A stretch of DNA of 44,814 nucleotides from Hyphomicrobiales bacterium (GCA_021775615.1 JAJFHL010000123.1:1-44814); one strand, 5' to 3'; positions 24,259-32,671 are shown, numbered from the stretch's first letter. Notes: generated by a model not told the origin, from the sequence alone. Numbers and translations: made by a program.

Positions 24259-25410
24259 ATGAGGATAACAGGTCTCGAAAGCATTCCGGCCCGCGTTGCC
24301 TATAAGCACGTCGAAGTGAATTCGCTGATCCGCCGTGGCGGAATCACCGACACCATCGTCAAGCTGACGACGGACGATGGCCTGGTCGGCTGGGGCGAAT
24401 GCACCAGGGCCGCGGACGCCGGAGGCATTGACAGCGCCGTCAAGGCCATGGCGCCGTTGGTGATTGGCCGCGACCCCTGGGACAAGGAAGCCATTCGCCG
24501 CGACATCTATGCCCAGGGGCTGTGGGGCTTCCAGCCGATGACCGGCAACTTTGCCTTCGCCGGCATCGACATGGCGCTTTGGGACCTTTGCGGAAAGGCC
24601 TGCGGCCAACCGCTCTACCGGATGTTCGGCGGCGCCCTGCGCGACGAGGTCGATTACTTCTATTATCTGGAACAGGGCGGCGAGGGGGAGGTCGAGGCCC
24701 AGGCGAGCGACGGTGTCGCCCGAGGTTACACCGTGTTCTACCTCAAGGTGGGCATCGATGCGCCAGCCGAAGAAGGCATGTTGGATGCCCTGCGCCGGAC
24801 GATCGGTCCCAATGCAAAGATCCGCATAGACGCAAATCAGGCATGGACGCTGCCTGAGGCGAAGCGGCGACTGACACGCTGGCACGAAGCCTATGATCTC
24901 GATTTCGTCGAGGCCCCGGTCCCAGTCGATCCGGTGGAGAACCTCATCGACCTGAAGAGCCAAATATCAACACCGCTTTGCGTCAACGAGGGCCTGTGGC
25001 GCGAAGCCGATGCCTACCGTGTCATCAAGGCACGCTGCGGCGACTATCTTTGCTACAGCCCGTTCTGGGTCGGTTCTTTGGCGCGGTTTAACGCCCTGAA
25101 CTGGGCGGCGCATCTCGAGGGCTGGCAGGTCTGCAAGCACACCCATGGAGAACTCGGGCTTGCGGCTGCCGCCGGGCAACACCTGATGCTGGCGGCGCCC
25201 AATACGTGTGATGGAAATCAGCAGACCGCGCAGTTCATGGCGGCCGATATCCTGACCCGCCCCATCCCCATCATCGAGGGCCCGAAATGGGGCCGGATAG
25301 ACGGGCCGGGGCTTGGCGTGGATGTCGACGAAGACAAATTGATGGCCCGCCACGAAGACCATCTGCGCGGCGGCGGCTTTACCACCTATGGCGACGGGAC
25401 TGACGACTGA
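24259..25410 (+). CDS. Enolase-superfamily (mandelate racemase/muconate lactonizing type) enzyme
   Basis: A 383-residue protein with the N-terminal capping domain (about 1-125) and the TIM-barrel domain. Metal ligands are visible as D191 (RIDANQAW), E218 (DFVEAP) and E244 (CVNEGLW). A histidine-rich KHTHGELG (H294, H296) stands at the position of the His general base of the mandelate racemase group. The usual KxK base motif at the end of the second strand reads Y161-L-K163, so the first lysine is missing. The reaction is likely dehydration or epimerisation of an acid sugar or amino-acid derivative; it cannot be narrowed further. It follows dadA by 13 bases, which hints at handling a product or substrate related to D-amino acids. 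Confidence 0.85.
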   Translation: MRITGLESIPARVAYKHVEVNSLIRRGGITDTIVKLTTDDGLVGWGECTRAADAGGIDSAVKAMAPLVIGRDPWDKEAIRRDIYAQGLWGFQPMTGNFAFAGIDMALWDLCGKACGQPLYRMFGGALRDEVDYFYYLEQGGEGEVEAQASDGVARGYTVFYLKVGIDAPAEEGMLDALRRTIGPNAKIRIDANQAWTLPEAKRRLTRWHEAYDLDFVEAPVPVDPVENLIDLKSQISTPLCVNEGLWREADAYRVIKARCGDYLCYSPFWVGSLARFNALNWAAHLEGWQVCKHTHGELGLAAAAGQHLMLAAPNTCDGNQQTAQFMAADILTRPIPIIEGPKWGRIDGPGLGVDVDEDKLMARHEDHLRGGGFTTYGDGTDD

Positions 25411-25414
25411 TCCG

Positions 25415-26743
25415 TCAGATCGTCGGCGGCAATTCCTTTACGCCGTCGAGACGCATCCGGATGCGGTCGCGCGCACGCGCATAGCGCATTTGAAGCGCCT
25501 GCAGGGCGGCAAGGCCGGGCAGCGCCCGCTTGAAGGGCTCGACCGGCAGGCTGAGCCCGGCCGGGTCCTTTCCTTCAAGGAGATCGGCAAGCACCGAGCC
25601 TGCCGCGGTCGCCGTCGGCACGCCGCGCCCCGAATAGCCGAGGCAGGAATAGACGTTCTCATCGAGGCGGAAGAGCCGTGGAACCGTGCGGTACTGACCG
25701 TCGAGCAGGCCGTACCAGTAATGCTCCCATTTCACCTCTCCCAGTTGCGGGAAAACCCATTTGGTCTTGCGGGTCATGTAGTCGCGCGTTGCTTCCGGGT
25801 TATTGCCCATGCGTCCGGCAAAGAACACCGTGGTGATCAGGCGGTTGTGCTGCGTCCATTTGTAAAGCACCGGATCGCCATGGGTGTCGACGAGCGAGTG
25901 GTCGCCTTTCAGCACCTCGTCACGGAATTTCGGGTCGAGCGGGCCCGTCGCCAGCCCGGCCACCGGCGTCAGGTCGAACGCCGTATTGAGCTTCGGCCAC
26001 GGCGGGCCGATGGTATAGGCGCCGGTCGCCAGCAGCACCTTGTCGGCAAGCACGCTGCCTTTCGATGTGCGGACGCGCCAGCGTGAGCCATCGCGCTCGA
26101 CACCTGTGACCGGGCTTTCGGTAAAGACCTTTGCGCCTCGTGACAGGGCGGCCCGCGCCAGGCCCCGTGCGTAGCCGAGCGGGTTCAGATGCCCGGCGCC
26201 TTCCATCAGCCAGCCGCCGTGGTAGCGCTCCGATCCGCTCAGGTCGCGGGCCTCGTCGGAGGTCAGCATGTGGCCGCGCAGGCCGTGCGCCTCGTAGAGT
26301 TCTTTTTGTGCCCGCAGGCCCTCAAGATGACGCGGGCTTGCCGCCGGCCGCAAGATCCCGTTGCGCACCGCCTCACACTTGATCTGGTACTGCTCGATGA
26401 TCGAGAACACGTGGTCCGCGGCCTGGGTCTGCATGCGGATGATCCGCTCGGCATAGTCGTCGCCGTACATCTTCTTGATCTTCGCATACGGCCAGAAGTG
26501 AAACGTCGGCGTGCAATGGCCGAGATTGCGGCCCGAGCCGCCAAAGCCCACCTGCCGTGCCTCGACGACGACCGGTTCATGGCCGCGCTCGGCAAGCCGC
26601 AGGGCGGTAACGAGGCCGGTATACCCACCGCCGACGATGGCGATGTCCGATTGCAGGTCTTCTTCGAGCGGCCGCGTCGCTGGCGCCTCTACGGCAGTCG
26701 CGTGCCAGACGCAGTCATCATCGAGTTCGGTGATCTGTTTCAT
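25415..26743 (-). CDS. FAD-dependent amine oxidoreductase (PuuB/OrdL-like)
   Basis: A 442-residue DAO-fold flavoprotein. The FAD motif is AIVGGGYTGLVTALRLAERG (about residues 35-54), followed by ARQVGFGGSGRNLGH, which places the FAD-contact GRN motif typical of gamma-glutamylputrescine oxidase relatives. The C-terminal part has YSCLGYSGRGVPTATAAG for FAD binding. These enzymes oxidise secondary or gamma-glutamyl amines to aldehydes with oxygen as acceptor. No gamma-glutamylputrescine synthetase is nearby, although a stand-alone amidotransferase lies 9 kb away. The ATG at 26743 is used because the conserved N-terminal WHATA block begins close to it; a longer ORF to 26836 is possible. It converges with the enolase-type gene. 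Confidence 0.83.
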   Translation of the reverse strand: MKQITELDDDCVWHATAVEAPATRPLEEDLQSDIAIVGGGYTGLVTALRLAERGHEPVVVEARQVGFGGSGRNLGHCTPTFHFWPYAKIKKMYGDDYAERIIRMQTQAADHVFSIIEQYQIKCEAVRNGILRPAASPRHLEGLRAQKELYEAHGLRGHMLTSDEARDLSGSERYHGGWLMEGAGHLNPLGYARGLARAALSRGAKVFTESPVTGVERDGSRWRVRTSKGSVLADKVLLATGAYTIGPPWPKLNTAFDLTPVAGLATGPLDPKFRDEVLKGDHSLVDTHGDPVLYKWTQHNRLITTVFFAGRMGNNPEATRDYMTRKTKWVFPQLGEVKWEHYWYGLLDGQYRTVPRLFRLDENVYSCLGYSGRGVPTATAAGSVLADLLEGKDPAGLSLPVEPFKRALPGLAALQALQMRYARARDRIRMRLDGVKELPPTI

Positions 26744-26890
26744 CTGGTGCCGGCCCGCCCGTTGGACTTCCTTGCGCGCCGCGAATGCGACGCACATCAG
26801 CCTCACAAGCCGTAACGGCAATGTCAACCAGATCACGATCGACCTGGGTGGGCCCGTCTAAGTCGATAAAACGTGATCGTTTCCAATATT
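26744..26890. other. Upstream region of the PuuB-like gene
   Basis: The stretch before the repeat elements has no plausible gene beyond the optional N-terminal extension of the PuuB-like ORF (to 26836). I see no secure promoter or operator; a motif search across homologues would be needed. Confidence 0.3.
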
Positions 26891-26944
26891 CTGGAGCGGG
26901 ATCGGACGGAACACCCGTATCCACTTTTCCTGATCCCGCTCTAG
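26891..26944. repeat. Rhizobial-type intergenic palindrome (RIME-like)
   Basis: The arms 26891-26903 (CTGGAGCGGGATC) and 26932-26944 (GATCCCGCTCTAG) match at 12 of 13 positions. They flank a short centre containing ATCCACTTTTCC. This AGAGCGGGATC/GGAAAAGTGGAT pattern is the one I know from dispersed intergenic palindromes of Rhizobium-group genomes. Its right end supplies the CTAG at which MITE-like element 2 is inserted. Confidence 0.65.
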
Positions 26945-27209
26945 GTCATGAACTCATAAATGGCACGCATTCTGCGCTGACTGATTTGCGTTGCGAGCAG
27001 GCGCAAAGGTGCCCGAAACCTTCCGGTTTTCAAACCTTTGCAACGCCCGCGCGGCGCACATCCGACGCGCCCGCAGGGTTAGGCCAGGAGGGCCCGCCTG
27101 CAGGCAAACAATGCTCGATACGGCGCAAAGCCTGATCTTGCGCTTGTTTTCCAGCATTCGAACCCTCCTGACCAAACAGAATGTGCGCCATTTATGAGTC
27201 CATGACCTA
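26942..27209. mobile_element. MITE-like element 2 with 31-bp inverted repeats at CTAG
   Basis: Terminal inverted repeats lie at 26944-26974 and 27177-27207 and match at 28 of 31 positions; the left one starts GGTCATGAACTCATAAATGG. The 264-bp body is flanked by TA (26942-26943, 27208-27209) inside CTAG on both sides. An inner hairpin, GCAAAGGT (27003-27010) with ACCTTTGC (27034-27041), is present and no protein is encoded. Terminal sequence differs completely from element 1, so it derives from a different family. The right-hand CTAG overlaps the mmcB stop codon (read as TAG on the minus strand). The left end lies in the rhizobial palindrome. Confidence 0.7.
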
Positions 27210-27689
27210 GCCAAGCCCCGCCTCAGGGTCGTTCATGCCGTGCAGCCGCAGCGCACCGGCGCGGCCGAAGCGCAGGATCACCGCCTTGCGCCGCGCCGCG
27301 CTGAGCCGCTGTTCTGCGACGTCGCGGATCACTTCGGCGCCGTACCGGTCGGCCACGATCAGCCCGGTTTCAGCCGGAATAATCTCCTGCGGCACGTCAT
27401 GGGGTATGGCGAAGAACAGCCGGTCGCAGTGCTCCCAGTAGTCGGGCCATTTGTGATCGGCGCGAAAGTCTTCGACGCTTGACTTGATCTCCACGATCCA
27501 GATGTCGCCGGTCCGGTTGACGGCGACGACATCGGCGCGCCGGCCGGTGCTCAGCGGCAGTTCGGTCAGGGTGGCAAAGCCCATTTCGAGAAACAGGCGT
27601 CCGACGCCGCGCTGCACTTCCGCCGCCCGGAGCGACTGGCGCCCGTCGGGAATGACCAGATCGCGGTCTTCTGGAAGATGCGAATCCAT
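27207..27689 (-). CDS. mmcB: MmcB family DNA repair protein
   Basis: A 160-residue protein matching the MmcB/PF06319 pattern: GRRADVVAVNRTGDIWIVEIKSSVEDFRADHKWPDYWEHCD. The acidic-lysine set D53, E67 and K69 fits a PD-(D/E)xK nuclease-like core. MmcB was described in Caulobacter as an SOS-associated protein needed for resistance to mitomycin C damage. The length is normal for the family. Its stop codon TAG lies at the right CTAG of MITE-like element 2, so the element landed exactly at the end of the gene without changing the coding sequence. No LexA box could be confirmed upstream. Confidence 0.88.
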   Translation of the reverse strand: MDSHLPEDRDLVIPDGRQSLRAAEVQRGVGRLFLEMGFATLTELPLSTGRRADVVAVNRTGDIWIVEIKSSVEDFRADHKWPDYWEHCDRLFFAIPHDVPQEIIPAETGLIVADRYGAEVIRDVAEQRLSAARRKAVILRFGRAGALRLHGMNDPEAGLG

Positions 27690-27817
27690 GGGCCGAAATT
27701 TAGACCATATCCGATCCTGGCGGAATGGCTCAGCGCGTTGCCCCGGCGCAGCCTACGACTGGACCGGGGCGAATGTTCTTCGATAAGGAATTCAGCGGTC
27801 TTGCGGCGAGTCCCAGC

Positions 27818-28504
27818 TCAGCACAGTCCGCCGGTGCAGAAATGATAGTTGATGCCGGCCCGGACCACATGGAGTTCCGGTTCGATGCGTGCCGACGCGG
27901 GAGCCGCCGCCAGAGAATCAGATTCAAAATTCATATAGAGATACTCAACCTTGGCGCTCCATTGCGGGGAGAACGAATGCTCTATCCCGGCACCGATCGC
28001 AAAACCCAGGAGAACGTCGGAATCACTGGCCGGCGGCGGGACCGCCGCCGCGGCCGTCGGGGTGACGCTAAGATCCACATCCATCAGGGCAAGGCCGCCG
28101 GTCGCATAGTACAGAGTTCTGTCGTCGGCATAGCCGGCGCGGGCGCGGATTGTGGCGAACCAGTCGACGTCGAGACTGAAAGAGGCTCCGGGCAGTCCGG
28201 CAGTCGTGCCGGATTCGTTGACATCGAGGTAGTTGAAGTCGCCCTCGACGCCGAGCACCCACACGTCATGCTGCCAGTTGTAGCCGGCCTGACCGCCGAA
28301 CGTGAAGCCGGTATCGTTGAAATTGAAGTTTGTCGGTGCGGCTACGCCCGTGATGCTCGCGTCTCCATCAAGAAACGCGACGCCGGCATTGGCGCCGAGA
28401 TAGGGGCCGGTCCAGTCGAAAAGAGGATCGATCATGTCCGCCGCATGCGCGGACGCGGCGCTCAACGCTAAAACCGATACGGCCGCGAGCAGAGTGTTTT
28501 TCAT
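27818..28504 (-). CDS. Omp25/Omp31-type outer-membrane beta-barrel protein
   Basis: A 228-residue porin-like protein. It has a signal peptide cleaved after AHA (about residue 21), the mature start ADMIDPLFDWTGPYLGANAG, then repeated amphipathic strands (FTFGGQAGYNWQ, DWFATIRARAGY, LLGFAIGAGIEH, WSAKVEYLYMNF). The order matches the eight-stranded Omp31/Omp25 family that is abundant in Brucella and other rhizobia. Barrel proteins usually end with an aromatic residue. Here a GINYHF strand is followed by six extra residues, CTGGLC, so the terminal aromatic is not last and two cysteines are added. That could affect assembly or allow a disulfide. It lies downstream of dnaN on the same strand. Confidence 0.85.
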   Translation of the reverse strand: MKNTLLAAVSVLALSAASAHAADMIDPLFDWTGPYLGANAGVAFLDGDASITGVAAPTNFNFNDTGFTFGGQAGYNWQHDVWVLGVEGDFNYLDVNESGTTAGLPGASFSLDVDWFATIRARAGYADDRTLYYATGGLALMDVDLSVTPTAAAAVPPPASDSDVLLGFAIGAGIEHSFSPQWSAKVEYLYMNFESDSLAAAPASARIEPELHVVRAGINYHFCTGGLC

Positions 28505-28646
28505 GAGTTGCAGTCCCCGAGCATGGAATTCATTACCGGTAAACTACAGGGGAGTGCATGGCGCCGCTATGACATATCGGCAACACTTGGGGAAAATGTT
28601 ACGCCCGTACAGGATAAAACAGAACTTGATGCCAGTTACGGGCCGT
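28505..28646. other. Spacer between dnaN and the Omp gene, with inverted repeat
   Basis: The inverted repeat GCCCGTA (28603-28609) / TACGGGC (28637-28643) just after the dnaN stop could form a 7-bp stem with a long loop. It is not a classical terminator. The rest should hold the promoter of the outer-membrane gene, which I cannot define. Confidence 0.3.
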
Positions 28647-29765
28647 CTACACCCGCAGCGGCATCAGCACATAGAGCGCGGTTTCATCGCCCTTGTCGCG
28701 GACGATTGTCGGCGAACTTGAATCGGCCAGCAGAAAGCTTGCGGTATCGGAATCGAGCTGCCCGGCGATATCGAGGAGATAGCGGGCGTTGAAGCCGATA
28801 TCGAGCGGGTCGTGCTTGTACTCGGCCACCAGTTCCTCTTCGGCGCTTCCGCTGTCCGGGTTGTTGACCGACAGCGTGAGCTTCTCGCCATCGATATTGA
28901 GTTTGACCGCACGGCCCTTCTCGCTCGATATGGTCGAAACCCGGTCGACCGCCTGGGCGAACAGCTTGGTGTCCACCTCCATGGTCTTGTCGTTGTCCTT
29001 CGGGATCACTCTCTCGTAATCCGGAAACGTGCCGTCGATCAGTTTCGAGGTCAGGATGACGGAGCCGAAACTGAACCTGATCTTGCCGGTGGACAGGGTG
29101 ACGTCGATGCTGCCGTCCTGATCCTCGATCAGCTTGTGCAGTTCCATCACGGTTTTGCGCGGAACGATGACCCCGGGCATTCCTTCGGCGCCCGCGGGCA
29201 GGGGCAATTGCACCTGGGCAAGCCGGTGACCGTCCGTCGCCACCGCCCGCAGGCAGGGGGACGGCTCGGCCTCGATCTGATGCAGGTAGATGCCGTTGAG
29301 ATAGTACCGCGTCTCCTCGGTGGAAATGGCGAAGCGGGTTTTCTCGATCAGCTTTTTGAGATCGTCGGCGGGCACGGCGAACTTGTGGTCGAGGCTGCCC
29401 GTGGAAATGTCCGGAAAATCTTCCGCCGGCAGCGCCTGAAGCGCAAAATTCGAGCGCCCGCACCGCACCGCAAGGCGGTGCTCGTCGGGGCCCTGACTGA
29501 TTTCAAGCTGCGCGCCATCGGGGAGCTTGCGCACGATGTCGTAGAGCATATGGGCGGGCACCGTGGTGCCGCCCGCCTGGCCGACATCGGCGGCGACCGT
29601 CTCCACCACCTCGATGTCGAGATCGGTCGCGGTCAACTTGACCGAATTTTCCTCGGCCTGCACCAGCACGTTCGACAGGATTGGTATGGTGTTGCGTCGC
29701 TCCACCACGCTTTGCACATGGTTCAACGATTTGAGGAACTCGGATCGTTCTATTGTCACCCGCAT
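28647..29765 (-). CDS. dnaN: DNA polymerase III beta subunit (sliding clamp)
   Basis: A 372-residue clamp with the three repeated domains of the family: it starts MRVTIERSEFLKSLNHVQSVV, the middle domain carries RYYLNGIYLHQ, and the end is YVLMPLRV, the conserved C-terminus that contacts clamp-binding motifs. It forms a dimeric ring on DNA and tethers the replicative polymerase. The ATG at 29763-29765 is well supported. It is codirectional with dnaA but separated from it by 295 bp with a terminator. The usual dnaN-recF junction is absent: the next gene is an Omp25-like barrel, so recF must lie elsewhere or be missing. Confidence 0.97.
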   Translation of the reverse strand: MRVTIERSEFLKSLNHVQSVVERRNTIPILSNVLVQAEENSVKLTATDLDIEVVETVAADVGQAGGTTVPAHMLYDIVRKLPDGAQLEISQGPDEHRLAVRCGRSNFALQALPAEDFPDISTGSLDHKFAVPADDLKKLIEKTRFAISTEETRYYLNGIYLHQIEAEPSPCLRAVATDGHRLAQVQLPLPAGAEGMPGVIVPRKTVMELHKLIEDQDGSIDVTLSTGKIRFSFGSVILTSKLIDGTFPDYERVIPKDNDKTMEVDTKLFAQAVDRVSTISSEKGRAVKLNIDGEKLTLSVNNPDSGSAEEELVAEYKHDPLDIGFNARYLLDIAGQLDSDTASFLLADSSSPTIVRDKGDETALYVLMPLRV

Positions 29766-29985
29766 GGTCGATCTCGCTGATTGTACTGTGGCAGTTTGCT
29801 GCCAAAGCGGAGGGATCTACTGGCTGGCGCAAAGGCCTGTTTGCGCCCGAACCCCTTTCACTGCCACAGAGGAATGAAATTTCCAAGACCGGAAGCACTG
29901 ACGCCCCGGGCGAATCTGGCGCGCCAGCGAAGCCGGCGCAAGGCCGCATGGTCCTATTTCCAAAGATTTATGGGGAAAACACCGG

Positions 29986-30024
29986 GAAAAACATGCCGCC
30001 CCGGCGGTCAGGCCGGGGCGGCAT
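29986..30024 (-). terminator. Rho-independent terminator of dnaA
   Basis: A perfect 13-bp inverted repeat (29993-30005 with 30012-30024) with a 6-base loop. On the minus strand it is followed by GTTTTT. The strong GC stem and T-tract, 36 bases after the dnaA stop, make this a classical intrinsic terminator. dnaN therefore needs its own promoter between here and 29766. Confidence 0.8.
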
Positions 30025-30060
30025 GGATTTAAGGTGTTTGCAGCGCTCCAGGGCTACTCG

Positions 30061-31659
30061 CTAGGGCTGCTCGAGCAGCCGTACGAGAAGCTGGATCTCA
30101 CGCGCCAGTTTGTCGTCCTGCTGCATCAGGGATTCAATCTTGCGTACGGCATGAAGAACCGTCGAATGATCCCTGCCGCCGAACCTGCGGCCGATCTCCG
30201 GCAACGACCGTGTGGTCAGGGTCTTCGCCAGATACATCCCGATCTGACGCGGACGCACGATGCTGCGCGCACGCCGCGGCGACAGAAGGTCCGCCTTGGG
30301 CACATTGAAGTGCTTGCCGATGATCCGCAGGATGTCGTCGATTTTCACCCGCTGTCCGTTGCTCGGATTGACCAGGTCGCGGATGGCGACCGATGCCATG
30401 TCAACGGTTATCGCGGACTTCGTCAGCTGCTGGGTGGCGATGACCCGCGTCAAGGCCCCTTCCAGCTCGCGGCCGCCGCCACGCACCCGGTTGGCGATGA
30501 ATTCGACGATATCATCGGCCACCACAACGCCGGTGTCCCGGCGTGCGGCATCGCTGACCCTCGCCTTGAGGATCTCGCGCCGCAGCTCGATCTCCGGAGG
30601 TTCGATGTCGACCACCAGCCCGCCGGCGAGCCTCGAGCGCATCCGCGCATCGATATTGTCAAGCTGCGCCGGCGGCAGATCCGCCGCGATGACAACCTGA
30701 CGCTTCGAGTCCACCAGCGAATTGAAGGTGTGGCAGAATTCCTCCTGCATCGCCTTGCCGGTGAGAAACTGGAAGTCATCGATGAGCAGAACATCCGTGC
30801 CCTGGAAATGATCCTTGAACGACAGCATGTCCTTGGCATTGAGCGCCGCCTTGAACTGGTACATGAACCGTTCTGCGGTCACGTACAGCACCTTGCGGTT
30901 CGGTTGAGCGTTGCGGATATGCGCCGCGATGGAGCTCAACAGATGCGTCTTGCCGAGGCCAGACTGCGAGTGGATGTAAAGCGGGTTGAACCCGCTCGGT
31001 GCATTGATCTGCGCATCTGCGGCGCGAATTGCCGCGGAATGGGCCAGCACATTGGACTTGCCGACCACGAAGGTTGCGAATTCCAGTGAATGGTCGAGCG
31101 TTGCACCGCCATCCACCGCCGCCGGACGCATCTCATTGCACCGCGGTGCAATGCGCTGTCCGTTGCCGGCTGCATGGCTGGGCAGCCCACCGGTCTCTGC
31201 CGCGCCTGTTTCCGCTTTCGCGACAACCGGCGTAACGGGTTTGCCGCGCGGTCGCACGCGGATGTCGACTTTGCCGATATCGCCGAGCTCTTCATCGCAG
31301 AGCTTGAGCAGGCGGTCGACGTAATGTGTTTGGATCCAGCTTCGCAGGAACCTTGTGGGCACGGAGACAACGACCGTGTCGTCATACCGCCCTTCCAGTT
31401 CCAGACGCCTGAACCAGCTCGTGTAAAGATCCTCTCCCAGTTCCGCCCTCAGTCTAAGAGCAACCTTGCTCCACCTTTCCTTGAGTTTTGTTCCTTCATC
31501 ATCTGCGCTGGATTTGGTCACCGTCTCCGTCTGTCTCCGGCCTCTTATGTCCACGATCCGCGCCTCTTCTGGCATCGTCGACGATGGTTTGCTTTCCTGT
31601 CCTTGAAGCGCGCGTGCTTCTGTTCCTGTTTGTGTTTTTCTCTGTGTCTGTCCCACCAT
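30061..31659 (-). CDS. dnaA: Chromosomal replication initiator protein DnaA
   Basis: A 532-residue initiator. Residues about 58-140 are domain I (WSKVALRLRAELGEDLYTSWFRRL). A variable linker follows to about 190. The AAA+ core has Walker A GLGKTH (234-239) and Walker B VLLIDDFQFL (290-299), then the arginine-finger region RSRLAGGLVVDI. The C-terminal helix-turn-helix has the DnaA signature GRRFGGRDHSTVLHAVRKIE. The N-terminus (to about residue 57) is longer than usual; ATG at codon 29 is an alternative start. A terminator follows the stop. The protein is made in the context rpsT-dnaA-dnaN, all minus strand. Confidence 0.96.
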   Translation of the reverse strand: MVGQTQRKTQTGTEARALQGQESKPSSTMPEEARIVDIRGRRQTETVTKSSADDEGTKLKERWSKVALRLRAELGEDLYTSWFRRLELEGRYDDTVVVSVPTRFLRSWIQTHYVDRLLKLCDEELGDIGKVDIRVRPRGKPVTPVVAKAETGAAETGGLPSHAAGNGQRIAPRCNEMRPAAVDGGATLDHSLEFATFVVGKSNVLAHSAAIRAADAQINAPSGFNPLYIHSQSGLGKTHLLSSIAAHIRNAQPNRKVLYVTAERFMYQFKAALNAKDMLSFKDHFQGTDVLLIDDFQFLTGKAMQEEFCHTFNSLVDSKRQVVIAADLPPAQLDNIDARMRSRLAGGLVVDIEPPEIELRREILKARVSDAARRDTGVVVADDIVEFIANRVRGGGRELEGALTRVIATQQLTKSAITVDMASVAIRDLVNPSNGQRVKIDDILRIIGKHFNVPKADLLSPRRARSIVRPRQIGMYLAKTLTTRSLPEIGRRFGGRDHSTVLHAVRKIESLMQQDDKLAREIQLLVRLLEQP

Positions 31660-32367
31660 GTCGCCCCTATAATATTGCGTGCCGCAAACGCAACCGGCGG
31701 CCTATTATCGGAATTTGGGTTAGCCCGTTTGTCGTCTTTTCGTTGTTTCCGGCCTGCCGGGCGCCCCACGCCTCCCGGTCTCGGCTATACTGTCTGTCAC
31801 ACCTCCATGTATTGTCGCATCCAAATTTAGAACAAAGAAACTCCGTTGCCGGGAAGTCTAAAAAACTTTCCTGAACACAAGTTTACTTTGATTTTAGAAG
31901 TAACTTAGACGCGAACGAGCTGCTGGATATCCCATGCCCGCTCAAGAAATTCTACTTAAACACTTACTGGGCGATTTAATCTGTATTTCCCCGTTTCGAG
32001 GCCCGGTTATTCTCGTCCGGGTATGAGGGCACAATAACGCGGCCATTCTGTCCATGCAACAGGAGAATCGTACGATCCGTATACGGACTAAGTGTTTCTG
32101 CCTTGATTCCCGTTCCGCCAAAAGTCCCCCGAAATTTGCAAATTGTTGAGTCCGTTGACGGAATCGGAACTGTTACGCAAACAGAACGAAGGCGCAATTT
32201 TTTTCAGAAATCTGCGGTTTTTTGGGGGGTCGGGGTGGTTCTTGAAGGCTCAAAAACGCTGTCACAATTCTGACAAAACTAAGCCATTGTTATGTCAAAG
32301 AAACTTTTGACCGGTGCGCGTCCGGCATCTTTGTGCCGCAAACTGGCGCCGCCATCCGACCGGCAGC
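31660..32367. other. Long dnaA-rpsT intergenic region
   Basis: About 740 bp separates rpsT from dnaA and contains no credible gene. It is AT-richer than the surroundings in 31800-31990 and has homopolymer runs near 32205-32235 (a T7 run, a T6 run and G-rich stretch GGGGGGTCGGGGTGG). A TTGACA hexamer on the minus strand (32293-32298) has no good -10 partner. I found no exact TTATNCACA DnaA box, so evidence for a replication origin is lacking; the region presumably holds dnaA promoters. Confidence 0.4.
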
Positions 32368-32391
32368 AAAAGGCCCGCACGAGGCGGGCCT
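32368..32391 (-). terminator. Rho-independent terminator of rpsT
   Basis: The arms AGGCCCGC (32371-32378) and GCGGGCCT (32384-32391) form a perfect 8-bp stem with a 5-base loop. Read on the minus strand they are followed by TTTTG. It sits 13 bases beyond the rpsT stop codon. Confidence 0.8.
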
Positions 32392-32404
32392 GATGGGGTC
32401 GTCT

Positions 32405-32671
32405 TCAGTTGGAGAGCGCCTTTACGCGCCGCGACAGCCGCGAGATTTTCCGCGATGCCGCATTTTTATGGACGATACCTTTTTGCGCTGAGCGCATGAT
32501 TTCCGGTTGAGCCGATTGCAGCGCGGCACTGGCCGCGGCGGCATCGCCACTGGCGATTGCCTCTTCGACCTTGCGTATCTGACCGCGCATCATGCCGCGG
32601 CGGTGCCTGTTGACCGCCGTCTTGCGTGAAATCTTCCGTATCGCCTTCTTTGCAGAAGGGGTGTTTGCCAT
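32405..32671 (-). CDS. rpsT: 30S ribosomal protein S20
   Basis: An 88-residue basic helical protein: [26 protein letters not shown], then a long helix through VEEAIASGD, ending in [16 protein letters not shown]. This is the standard length and sequence pattern of S20, which binds 16S rRNA early in small-subunit assembly. The ATG at 32669-32671 is used; a longer in-frame ORF to 32758 would add an implausible N-terminal extension. AGGAT lies upstream. An intrinsic terminator follows. The position just upstream of dnaA is a conserved alphaproteobacterial arrangement. Confidence 0.96.
   Translation of the reverse strand: MANTPSAKKAIRKISRKTAVNRHRRGMMRGQIRKVEEAIASGDAAAASAALQSAQPEIMRSAQKGIVHKNAASRKISRLSRRVKALSN

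Noticed and set aside
27718-27790. tRNA-like sequence near GGCGGAATGGCTCAGCGCG
   Set aside because: A D-arm-like stretch is present, but there is no proper T-arm (GTTCGAATC-type) or acceptor pairing at the right distance.
27725-28471. A 248-codon plus-strand frame over the Omp gene
   Set aside because: The minus strand encodes a clear signal peptide and barrel strands there; the plus frame has no plausible start signal or domain.
31660-32404. Chromosomal origin upstream of dnaA
   Set aside because: No exact DnaA boxes or ordered repeats were found by eye; AT-rich content alone is not enough.
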